DNA from: Atrina japonica
Taxonomy: Eukaryota > Mollusca > Bivalvia > Pterioida > Pinnidae
Assembly: GCA_030159075.1 (NCBI GenBank)
Contig: BROG01000542.1
Coordinates: forward strand, 67,001-131,000
Length of the DNA stretch: 64,000 nt
Direction of reading: 5' to 3'
Shown here: in pieces, positions 13,431 through 24,721 of the stretch
How positions within the stretch are numbered: position 1 is the stretch's first letter
Layout: each line of letters starts with the position of its first letter
Program-made: the position numbers and the translations under genes
The notes under the pieces: model-generated
Databases searched by the model: none
Told to the model about the DNA's origin: nothing
What the model saw: the letters and a program-made list of their open reading frames with translations, nothing else

Positions 13431-13493
13431 CTGAGGACATAATATGAAACAAACGATAATATGTAACGACACTGTGTCTGTCCGAACGACCGG
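13431..13493 (-). other. Weak exon candidate, minus strand
   Basis: A CTACCATTAG acceptor and a CAG|GTATGT donor bound 63 bases (21 codon equivalents) with an open frame in the phase left by the 55131-55257 candidate. It would leave a 41-kb intron. Three weak signals agree; I would not rely on it without transcripts. Confidence 0.15.
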
Positions 13494-13584
13494 CTAATGG
13501 TAGCTTAATTCATCAGAACAATTCGCCTCGCAAGCAGATTTGATTCCAAATACTGTATCAAATTTTTTGCTTTGAATGATGTTT

Positions 13585-13808
13585 TAAATCAAACTCAACA
13601 ATATTTCATTTATATGGTGGCAGCCAGTTTTTAATGGTGGAGGAGAGAGCACAGTTACAATCTACTCGAGAAGAAACCACCAGCCTTCCGCGAGTAAACT
13701 GACAAAAATCAGCTTAGGTTCCAGCAAGGTTTGAACCTGCGCTAACCAGAAGTGAGAGACTTCATAGTTTAAAGCATGATGTTCTTACCACTCGGCCATG
13801 GAGGCACC
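13585..13808 (-). mobile_element. tRNA-derived SINE (family B)
   Basis: On the minus strand the head reads GCCTCCATGGCCGAGTGGTAAG, like a Leu/Ser-type tRNA 5' end. It is followed by the AGTCTCTCACTTC and TTTGTCAGTTTACTCGCGG body words and the CCACCATTAAAAACTGGC tail block. Same family as the copies at 23860, 55760 and 37056. Confidence 0.8.
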
Positions 13809-13861
13809 TAATCATATTTAGGTATATGGTGTGAATGTGACAGGTTTTTTCAGAATTGACT

Positions 13862-13963
13862 TTAATTCATCTACCCCCTCAAAAAACAAAAAAAACAATG
13901 GATTCTTCTGTAAATCAATGACTTAGGCTAGTCCAAATGTGTATTTAAGGGTGAACTGGTTAA
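13862..13963. mobile_element. TTAA-bounded palindromic element
   Basis: TTAATTCATCTACCCCCTC at the left and AAGGGTGAACTGGTTAA at the right, with the family core CAATGACTTAGGCTAGTCCA. Confidence 0.75.
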
Positions 13964-13967
13964 GCGG

Positions 13968-14070
13968 ACCCCCGGTCAAGCAGTGTGGTAGGTTAAAGAA
14001 CCCTCATTGCATTGGCATAGTCCATAGCACAGGTCAAAATTTGTGGTACTACACATATAACTTGTGTTTT
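13968..14070 (+). mobile_element. SINE family A, partial and diverged
   Basis: It contains the internal words TTAAAGAACCCTCA and CACAGGTCAAAATTTG in the order seen in the 2274-2560 copy, but lacks the tRNA-like head and the tail. It directly follows the TTAA-bounded element at 13862-13963. Confidence 0.7.
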
Positions 14071-14206
14071 TTTTTTTTTAAATACAGCCAGATTTGTTTA
14101 TAAAGGCCACAGGCAAAAGAAGCAGCTATAGACAGTCATATTTGAATGACCTTTATAGGCAAGTGCCATTTATTCAAAGGTGACCTTTAATGCAAGTTTA
14201 ACTGTA

Positions 14207-14992
14207 GGTATAAAAAAAGTATTAAAAAAAATCATGGCATCAGATCAAAATTTGTGGTAGATTCTACTTCATCTAGAGCTGGCAATGTTTTTGTTTTCTT
14301 TTTCAATAAGTTTGAAAAAATAATGGCAGCACACTTATATCAGCAATAAATAAAGAGAATGTGAATTTACTAGGAAACAATGTGAATATATATCTAGGGA
14401 ACAAATCAGAATATCATATTGAAAGAACAAAAAATTTGTAATTTAAATTTTGGGATGGGCGGTGTATAGTAAATTCCAGATTGACTGATACTATGAAATT
14501 CCTCAACAGTGTTATAAAATTATCTTTCAACCCAGAGGCAAAGAAAAAATGTCAATTATATGTAATCAAATTTTTCACTTATAGAAATTAAAATGTTTAA
14601 ATTAATGTTTTCTTTTTTTTTGGTTTTTGTTTAAACGGCAGTTTTTTGTGTTTTCAATAAATTAATGATATATTTGAACACTGAAGTCCAAATGAACTCT
14701 ATACATGTAACTCTCAAACTAAACATATATACCAGGTGAAAAAAATAAACAAATCATACAAAAATGAGTGAATTTGCATAAAAACACAAAACAACCATTT
14801 CATTATCTTACACAATAGGTATTTGACCTGTTCGACATATATAATGACCGCTTAACTGATAAAGAGAGAGTCAGGACTGCAAAAATAAATTTTGTATGAT
14901 TCATATTTAATTCTTTGTTGTTTTTTTATTATTGTTGATTTATACCTTTAAAATGGATGAGTCCAAATATGGCTACACAGGTCAATGAGTTA
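14207..14992. other. Unassigned AT-rich sequence
   Basis: Ends in a TTAA-family right end (GGTCAATGAGTTAA at about 14980-14993). Otherwise nothing seen. Confidence 0.5.
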
Positions 14993-15850
14993 ATAAAAAG
15001 ATGAGCCAGAAAGAAGTTGGAAGTAAAGAAATGATCAAACGAAATGTCCAATCTGATTAAGGTAAGGGGAAGAAATAATTAGTACACATGTACTTACATG
15101 TATACATCCTCTTGTGAGCTGTCAGACGATAATCTGCATTTGGAAGTGATAACCGCAATTTGCATATGTGATAATACCAGAAATGGTTCACAGGTATTGG
15201 CCCTGTTACCGTATTTGACTACATGGAAGCAGAAAATCCATATTGCCCCGGGATGATATCGGTCATCAGCCCTGATACTGATTTTTACTCTGACGTCATC
15301 ATGAGCTATATATGCGTCACTTCCTGTCAGACTATGATGTCAATGTTAGTTCTGTATTATTGTATACTGTTTACAAAAAACATGGAATAAATAGTCAAGT
15401 GTTGACATAATACAATTGTTCTTTATTTTTATGAAACTTTTTCGTTAAAGTTGTTACCGTAATATCTTTAAAAATGTGATATGGAGGTCTCGGATTAATA
15501 CCGGGCCAACATGGAAAAACACATGTTATAATCTCTAATTACAATAGAGCGGGGAAAGTACTTGCAGTGATAATATCTGCTATATTCACATTGTTGACAA
15601 ATCTGCGAATTTAAGAAACAGTGAATAACTTTTAATGAAACCATATATACATATATATACACACATTTTTGCATATATATATATATATATTTTTAAAGAT
15701 ATATATACATGTACACACACACACGTAAAAGGTCCTGATTTTAGTTATTACCAATTGGCAAATTTAAAAACTCCGCCATCATTTCAGAAGAAAGAAAACA
15801 TGAAAATTACAACCCGTGGAATTAAACCCCCTAAAATATGTTGAATATGT
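14993..15850. repeat. Local tandem duplication, copy A
   Basis: 14993-15141 matches 16115-16264, and 15556-15830 matches 16280-16520, in the same order. Copy A has about 415 extra bases (15142-15555). Both copies carry AT-rich microsatellites at the same place, 15640-15725 here. Confidence 0.8.
15291..15298. promoter_or_regulatory. Perfect palindromic CRE (TGACGTCA)
   Basis: TGACGTCA is the full CREB/ATF site. A TATATAT lies 9 bases away, followed by ETS-like TTCCTG. It sits in the stretch found only in duplication copy A. No gene start is visible nearby, so a function is conjecture. Confidence 0.25.
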
Positions 15851-16114
15851 ACTCAGTTACTTTTTTCTTAAATATTTCTACAGTTTTCTATCAATATACA
15901 ATATGTCCAGTTACAGAATAAGTTTTTTATATTTTTGCATTAAAATCATGAAAAGGTAGTTGAGCTCGAGCACTGAGTAAGTCTTGTGACTTCGAATCAT
16001 GCTCATACCGACAGTCTTTAACATATTTCACTAAAAGTACAAATAATTCACTCTCATGGTCAGTAATTCTTCTCAGATTTTCCAAAAACTGGATCTGTGA
16101 ATTCTGATGTAAAA

Positions 16115-16520
<406 letters not shown>

Positions 16521-17479
16521 ATCTGCATTAAGTAAAGGGAGATAACTATAAAAAATATGCTTATTCCGTAAAATTCGATGTCGACAGAAAGGATAATTTT
16601 TTTCAGCTCTAAAATTTCAGTTCTAATTAACAAGAAGCTTTTTCAATATCTATTCATCATCTATTTACACTGTTGAGAAAAAACACATGGCTATTAATTC
16701 ATTTCTTTTCAGTTCAGCATGGTCACAAGGGACTAGTTAGTATTTGGCAAATTAGTGTTATTTTTTTCACACTGCAAACAACAAAATGTGACAAAAAATT
16801 AACGACATTAATAGATGGGTTTTAATTACTCTAATTTAGTGGACAACTTAATCAATACATTTGTACAAAGTCATTCACTGTCTTCCAAGACCAACATTTC
16901 ATATGATCATAAGCTGTATTTTCATTCAGAGTATTTGAGGGGGAAAAAAAAAGAAATTTTGTGAATTTGATAGTTTGGATATATCCTATTCAATGATTAT
17001 TTGTCTTTTTTGTTAGTTCTTTCCCTCCCCATTCCTTTGAATATTGTTTCATTTAAATTTTGTGTCTGTGTGTGCTACTTCGAACATTTTAAGTAAAAAC
17101 TTAAAAACTAAAGATTCTGATTGGAGCAGATGATAGCATAATGTGAATTTTAAAAATAAAAGATTTTTCTTTTTAGAACAATAAATAATATAACTTCTTC
17201 ATTTAAATAATGAATTGAATCTACATTATTTTGTACATTTTGTATGAGGCAGAGAAGGGTACATTTTGAATAAATATCGATATCATATGCATACCTCAAC
17301 ACATGAGTAAATGGTGTTGAAACAGTACCAAAGAGAAATGGGGTATAGAAGAGAAAGGACAGCCCATTTATCTAATGGTAGTTGTACACATGTAGCATTC
17401 AACCTTTTCAAACCTGAGTTTCTAAATGGTATGTTCTTTTTCTATTTCATTACACAAAGGTCAAACAAACAGTGAAAGA
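16521..17479. other. Unassigned AT-rich sequence
   Basis: Nothing recognised apart from a TTAA-family left-end relic at about 17402-17462. Confidence 0.5.
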
Positions 17480-17960
<481 letters not shown>

Positions 17961-19129
17961 CAGCAAGATAGGCTGAAAGGTTGATACTTGACAGACTGAC
18001 TGATTGAAATTAAGAAAATAGACAGAAAAAACAATGCACAACGATTTTCTCAAATCTGAAACAAAAGTACACAAGTTAGAAAATTATGAAAAATAACAGA
18101 TGTCAACAAATAACTTTTGGCTAGATGTCTAAGTATATGAAACACTATACAAATGTACATTTATATATAAATTCCTAGTTTCGTGTCTTATATAAAACAT
18201 CAGTAAAAATCTCAGAATCTTTAATATGATATGCTTATAAAATGCAGTGCTGCAATGATTAATTAAAACATTTCAATGTGTCTACTGAGGGTGTAGACTC
18301 TGTGCTTATCTGTTATAACCACTGACAGTTCTCCGAACAACATCCTGCTGGCTCAAGGACCACTTTCACATGACAAGAATCAATGAAATCATTGTATGTA
18401 TAGGAAATATATCAAATGTCCCTCGCAAGCACCAACATTTTTTTTTAATTTTATGAACCGCTCTGTCGGAATTTTGGTGATTTTTATCACATAAATTAGA
18501 CTTTAATGAAATTGTCGGAAAACAATTATGTGAAGAACTGCACTATAAAATACTCACAGGCGATGGTTTATGACGAAAGTATGTTAATAATTATTTTTTC
18601 ATTTAAAACATTTTATATTATATCTAGAAATGATACACAAAGGAATTTCATAAATCAACATAAGTATTACAACACACTTATTGTATTTGCATCAACACAG
18701 ATCCGGTTTATGTTATGATTGCTTTCAAGAAAAAGAAAAAAAAAATGGCTGCACTAAAAATCATACGATTTGGAACATTTGTCTCTTATCTAAAAATGAA
18801 TCAGTATCTGATACTTATAAGAATATTGTTTTTGTTTTATTGTGTTCAGAGGGGAATTAACTGTGTTTACCAAAAAATAAATTATTTAGATTTTTTCTAC
18901 TTTTACTATTCGTACACGATGTACAATAACAAATAAGAGCTATATACAGGTATTCCTATATATTTTGTGAAAATTAAAGGTGAGGTCCAGGTGTGGTATG
19001 CATATACAAATACATATAGTAGGCAGGGTTTTCCCTCACACATGATTTCTGCATCTCTGATACATAAAATCTTTTCAGAACGCAAAACATGAATGTTGGT
19101 GAGTCCCTGAGGATGCAGAAGAACTCAGC
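17961..19129. other. Unassigned AT-rich sequence
   Basis: Has a CTTAAAGGG-family relic near 18880-18990. No gene. Confidence 0.5.
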
Positions 19130-19503
19130 CTCTGTGGTCACATTTAGAATCCCCCAAATCAATCATTTTCATGGTCTAATGTCATAATTTAGACATGATT
19201 TTATCTTTTTTTTTTATTAAATCTGAAATACGATTTTGTCTTGGCTGTTTTCTGTTTTCTGACTTTCAACTTGAAATTCCCAGAGCCCCACCCTTACGGT
19301 TTCTGCAACCCATGTTTTCCTACCTTTTTCTTATAACCCAGAATCATGTCTGAATTCAGGGTAAACAATTTTTATATTGAATTCAAAATCATTTTGGAAT
19401 TTGGATTCTAAATTATACATTGACAGTGGAATTTGCCATTCTTTGAAATGGATGAGTTCAAATTTGGCTACAGGGGTCAATGAGTTAACCTATTCACACT
19501 CAG

Positions 19504-19595
19504 TTAACTCATCAACCCCCTGAAAAATAATGGACTCTTCTGTAAAACAATGATTTAGGCTAGTCCAAATGTGTCTTTAGGGGTCAATGAGTTAA
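19504..19595. mobile_element. TTAA-bounded palindromic element, best preserved
   Basis: TTAACTCATCAACCCCCTGA at the left is the inverse of TTTAGGGGTCAATGAGTTAA at the right, 92 bases in all. A second, longer copy ends immediately upstream (about 19130-19488, right end GGGGTCAATGAGTTAA). Confidence 0.85.
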
Positions 19596-21032
19596 TGGTC
19601 TTCAGTTCTATGTCAGTCTCACTGTTTTCATTTGTAGATATGATAAAGTATGAATATATTATGTAGTTACAATGGCAACCACACACCTGCCCTAAGAATA
19701 TTATTTCCTTGACATGTTTTCTAAACACTGTCAAATTTCCAAACTTATGCAAATTAGTCTGAATGATGTAATTATCAATTACACTATGTTTGGCGGACAT
19801 TTATATCCAGAAGAAAGTTTTGCTTTCACACTGATCCAAATGTGTCTAAAGTACTTTATTTATGTAAATTTATTTACTTTATTATCATAAGAATGTTTAC
19901 ACGAAAGTGATTATCTTATTAAGACCAGGTATTAGATGCTAATCAATGTTACAGAGATACAGGTAAGTTAGTTCTTATATACAAAGGGATTACGTTTATC
20001 CCGAAATGTCTGTATCATTGACTAACGCTGATAATGTGAAGGTTGCTACTTACAGTTACAACAACCATAGGTAGCAAGACCAATGCAGCAACCAAAATGG
20101 GACAACTAGAAAAAGGTCTATTGTGAGGCGGTCTCCTAAGCAAGACATTCTTTTGACAAGGCTCTACTGTAATTTTGTGCGCCATTCTAAAAGTATTTAT
20201 TATAAATCTAAATATTTCTAAAACACTGCAGCTGACAAGTAAGACATTCAATCACTTGAAACCAGAGACACACGTAGCTGTAAAAGACTTCAATTTATTC
20301 TCTTTTTTATCAATGTTTGGAAAACATCTTAAAATTGTTTGTTTCTAAGTTACATATACAATGTACAACCTGTACTTTGTTTTAAACAAACTCTCACTGT
20401 TGCATCCACACATCTACTGGGACGAAAATAAATTTTTGCAGAGCAGAAAAACATTTTAATATACATTTTGTACCATATAGCTACCGACTTTGCCAAGAAA
20501 AGACAAAATCACATTGTTTTGTCTGTTATCTCAATATCTATTCCATTTCAAACAAAAACTAGTTTCTGTTTCGATACAATTTTGTGACGCTAAAAGAAAG
20601 CGGAGATTTTAAAACAAATAAATGTTTATAGGAACAGTCAGACCTTGATGTAAAGAAATGATAGTAGATTGTATATGTATTGACTCTGATTGGCTGAGTG
20701 TTAACAATCAGACTTTCTATTTTGTGTCTGGAAGTTAAATCACTTCTGCTCGGAATATCATAAATATGAAAATTATTCTCTATGACTTCTTAAAATTCAC
20801 GTAAACGATAACGTGAAAACGTGTAAAGGAATAGCTTACAGAGTTCTTGAAAATAACTAAAAAGTCATCGGACATGTTTTTCTATTCTCTTGGTGTTTCG
20901 TTGTTTTGTTTATTTTACAATGTCTGTCAACAAAATTTTCATTCTTCACCAGTTAAGTGCCACAATTTTTCACCTTTGCTATGGACTGACGCAAAGATAG
21001 TGTCAGGTTTGCTGTGATAAGGGACCTCAGTT
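19596..21032. other. Unassigned sequence with MITE fragments
   Basis: A TA-CAGTGAAACC-type fragment at about 20105-20175 is the only repeat seen. Nothing else recognised. Confidence 0.5.
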
Positions 21033-21890
21033 TTAAAGGGGCATTAGCTGTACTTAGCCCAAAAATTATTTCAATTTTTTTTAATTTTTATCACTTGTAC
21101 ATGATATACAAACAGAAATAAGAGCTATTCACAGGCATAGTGAAACCTGTCTTGGGAGACCAATCCATTTGCCACTGAAAACTCTCTCAAGAGAGGTGGT
21201 CTCTAAAAAGAGTTTTTATTTTAAGGATTATCAAATCAAGCAGTTTTCAGATCATTGTCTCCAAAAAGAAATGGTCTCTCAGGTTTTATATAGGCAGGAT
21301 CTGTCATGAGTTTTTGAATTTTCCATTCTGTGAGCCTCTGACAGATTCTTTTTATCAAAGGATCAGACATATGCAACATAAACGTCATTTTTTTATGACT
21401 TGGGATGATAATCTATATTCTCCTTTCTGTCAAGTTGACCAAATTGTTCCAAATAGGTAAAATACTTGTGCAGAAATAGGTGCACAAAACATATTGTAAA
21501 TATTGCTTACATTTGAATACATACATTTAGCTTACATATTATTTACATCTAAGCATAATTTATCAGATGTTGAAATTAGCAAAATTGCCGACTTGAATAC
21601 AACAAAATTTTAAAATCATCTGCACAACATGTTTTATTTTATTGTCCCCATTCAAGTTCAAGTGACATCACAAACACCAAGTAGCGTCATCGCCAAATGA
21701 ATGAAGTGACATCATCGCTAACCTTCAGATGAATGAAGTCTGCATATGTAGAGAATAAAAGTAGTTCAGTTTGCTGTATGTTAGCCAATCAAATCTCTGC
21801 TAGGCGATTATTATACGTGTTACATATAAAATATTTATGTAATCTGTTATGAAGCTGCATAACACAGAGATCATATGATAAAAATGATTA

Positions 21891-22072
21891 TACAGTGAAA
21901 CCTGTATATAGGGATCACCCAAGGGACCAGAAAATATTGACCTTTATGTGCAGGTGACACTTATACACAGGTTCAATTTAGTATAAGTATGCAGTCAAGG
22001 GACTTGAAAAACCTGGCCTTTATAAACAGGTAATCTTTATATAGAGGTGGCTGCTATAGCAGGTTTACTGTA
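21891..22072. mobile_element. TA-CAGTGAAACC family MITE
   Basis: Starts TACAGTGAAACCTGTATATA and ends GCTATAGCAGGTTTACTGTA. It is 182 bases, the same length as the 34891 copy within one base. Confidence 0.85.
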
Positions 22073-22277
22073 TTACAGTTTATCCTTCCTTAGTGTCCCA
22101 CTGAATTAAGAGACTATCTGTCTTATGTAACCTTAATGTGTGACTCTTATATTGATATATATATATTTTTAACCTGAATTAAGAGATCACTTGTCATATG
22201 TGATCCTTTTTTGCTTCTTCCCATGGATGGTCTCTTTAAACAGGTTTGACTGTGGTACAGTATGTGCTTTTCAGAAT

Positions 22278-22821
22278 GTGGTCTCAGAAGACAGGTGGTC
22301 TTTGATAAGAGTGGTCTCAGAAGACAGGTGGTCTTTGATAAGAGTGGTCTCAGAAGACAGGTGGTCTTTGATAAGAGTGGTCTATGAAGACAGGTGGTCT
22401 TTGATAAGAGTGGTCTCTGAAGACAGGTGGTCTTTGATAAGAGTGGTCTCAGAAGACAGGTGGTCTTTGATAAGAGTGGTCTCAGAAGACAGGTGGTCTT
22501 TGATAAGAGTGGTCTCAGAAGACAGGTGGTCTTTGATAAGAGTGGTCTCAGAAGACAGGTGGTCTTTGATAAGAGTGGTATCAGAAGACAGGTGGTCTTT
22601 GATAAGAGTGGTCTCAGAAGACAGGTGGTCTTTGATAAGAGTGGTCTCAGAAGACAGGTGGTCTTTGATAAGAGTGGTCTCAGAAGACAGGTGGTCTTTG
22701 ATAAGAGTGGTCTCTGAAGACAGGTGGTCTTTGATAAGAGTGGTATCAGAAGACAGGTGGTCTTTGATAAGAGTGGTATCAGAAGACAGGTGGTCTTTGA
22801 TAAGAGTGGTCTCTGAAGACA
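22278..22821. repeat. 33-bp minisatellite, 16.5 copies, derived from a TA-MITE
   Basis: The unit is GTGGTCTCAGAAGACAGGTG plus GTCTTTGATAAGA. The copies are nearly identical (variants CTCAG, CTCTG, TATCAG, TATGA), so the array is young or homogenised. Frames are open on both strands, including an 11-residue repeat VVSEDRWSLIR. The right flank, GACAGCCTCCACTGTA (to 22833), resembles the end of the TA-CAGTGAAACC element family. Confidence 0.95.
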
Positions 22822-22833
22822 GCCTCCACTGTA

Positions 22834-23859
22834 CTTGTCACTGAAGCATTGTACCATTCACTGACATGGTGATGAATCATAAGAAATCCTTGCATCGTTT
22901 CTTTTTTCTTGTTAGATAGAAAGATAAGTAACCTGATTTGATATACAATAAGTGTAAATTATTTGCCTACAGTACCACAAATTCCGTCATATATTCTATA
23001 GGCCAGTGAACTGTTACCCGTACATTTCAAAAAGGGAGGGCAATTATATTTCACAAAATGACAAATTGTATATTTATCTTTGAATAATATCAAACCGCAT
23101 TAAAAAACCTATTCTTACGTTTTTTGACAGAGTAAATAGACACTTAGTAATATAGTCAGATGGACTCACTTTCTACAATTGGTTTTTTATTTAAAACATC
23201 TCTTATCAGGAGGACGTTTACTTTCTTTGCAAAATATCGAAAATGTTACTTAAACAGACACTTAGTTTAAATATCCGAGTGAAATTATCCGTATAATTTG
23301 ATAGAAAGTTGAGCTTTTAGGCATGTCATTAAGATAATCGTATCTTTTTCAAGTACTGCGCTACAATTACAAACGACTTTCACAATCCAGCATATGCCTC
23401 CGATAATTAACCAACGACACTTTAATTTTTCGAGCATTTGAAAGAAATAAAGTCAACTTTCCTCTTTCGGGCAAAATGTCGAGGGCTGTCCTATCAGCAG
23501 GAGAAATAAGGGTCCAGAATTCATGCTTGCATCTAAATGCTAGACAGTCAGACTTCAGACGTCTGTTGAGAGAATGCGTTAATTGTCGCAGACATCTAGA
23601 TAAGCCAGATGGGACCTGTTAATTGTCTCACAACAAGTGGCTGGTGTTTATCAATATCCCTTACAGTAAGAAAATAATAATAATAATAAATAAAAAAAAA
23701 AAACAACCTGAAACTGACGAGTTTGTGTACTTGTATATTTTAACTTTTATTTGAATTTATTTTTGTACAAAATAATACAAGATACTTAGATAAGAAGTTT
23801 TATGGAATTATATTAATTTTGTCTTAATTTGATTTACTTGAGTTCCTTCGTAAAAATTT
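22834..23859. other. Unassigned; includes a GC-richer 23370-23640 segment
   Basis: 23370-23624 is open for about 84 codons on the minus strand (no ATG needed) and shows two TTAATTGTC boxes (about 23577 and 23617). No good donor is found for that frame. It could be a conserved non-coding element or an exon missed by me. An A/AAT-rich tract follows at 23668-23702. Confidence 0.35.
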
Positions 23860-24102
23860 GGGGGGCCTCCATGGCTGAGTGGTTAGAGCATTGCGCTTTA
23901 AATCACATGGCCTCTCACCTCTGGTTTGAATCCCGCTAGGGTCATTTCGAATTAAGTGGGAAAGTTTGCCAGTTTTCTTGTTCGGTGGTCTTTACCCGGG
24001 TACCCGGGGTTTCTCCTCCACCAATAAAAACTGGACGCCATCATATGAACTGAAAGATTGTTGAGTATGGCGTAAAAAATCAAATCAAATCAAATTAAAT
24101 CT
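23860..24102 (+). mobile_element. tRNA-derived SINE (family B), complete
   Basis: The head has a tRNA Leu/Ser-like A box (TGGCTGAGTGGTTAGAGC) and a B box near GGTTTGAATCCC. The body holds a GGTACCCGGG-type block. The tail is TTGTTGAGTATGGCGTAAAA followed by (AAATC)n. A possible 9-bp TSD, TAAAAATTT, lies at 23851-23859 and 24103-24111. Confidence 0.85.
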
Positions 24103-24111
24103 TAAAAATTT

Positions 24112-24721
24112 TAATTGTAACACCTGTACAGAGACTTTTTTTTTTTCAATTTGTCATATCTATCCTACAAACTTATGACATATTTTTCAATATTTTTAGG
24201 ATGGTACATGTAGTATGATATTTCATGATCATGGTTTCCATTTTTTTTTTTTTTTTTTGCAGCCAGAGGAGATTTCTTTGTAATTTGTAATCAAAACCTA
24301 ATGGAGGCTATGAGGAGACTTTCACTACATCCAAATTATTATTAAAACCCAGGTCTTTTTCTAACCTTTTTGGGAACATGGCCCATGGCACTGGAATTGG
24401 GAATTTCATGGAATTTTGGCTCAAAATTGGGATTTTTGTTTTGCATATGGCATTTCATTTATTTTGTTATTTACTATTTTATTTATTTTTTTTTTTTTTA
24501 TTGTCAAGCTGTCGTATTTCAACTTTCAAGGAAAACAATGATTGAAAATATCAGCATAAAAATGTGAAATAATGAACAGATGTTATGTTATGTCATGTTC
24601 ATGATTGGGAGTTATTGGCAAAATTTTTTTTAAATAAAATATGATTGCAATTGGGAATATAGCCCAATACCGGCTATAGATTTGAAGGAAAAAAGCCCTG
24701 AAACCTGATGGTGGTTATGAC
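24112..24721. other. Unassigned AT-rich sequence
   Basis: Poly-T runs at 24241-24258 and 24486-24499. No gene. Confidence 0.5.

Noticed and set aside
22147..22857. 236- and 217-codon frames with 11-residue repeats
   Set aside because: They are translations of a 33-bp minisatellite, open on both strands, with no start context, splice sites or non-repeat domain.
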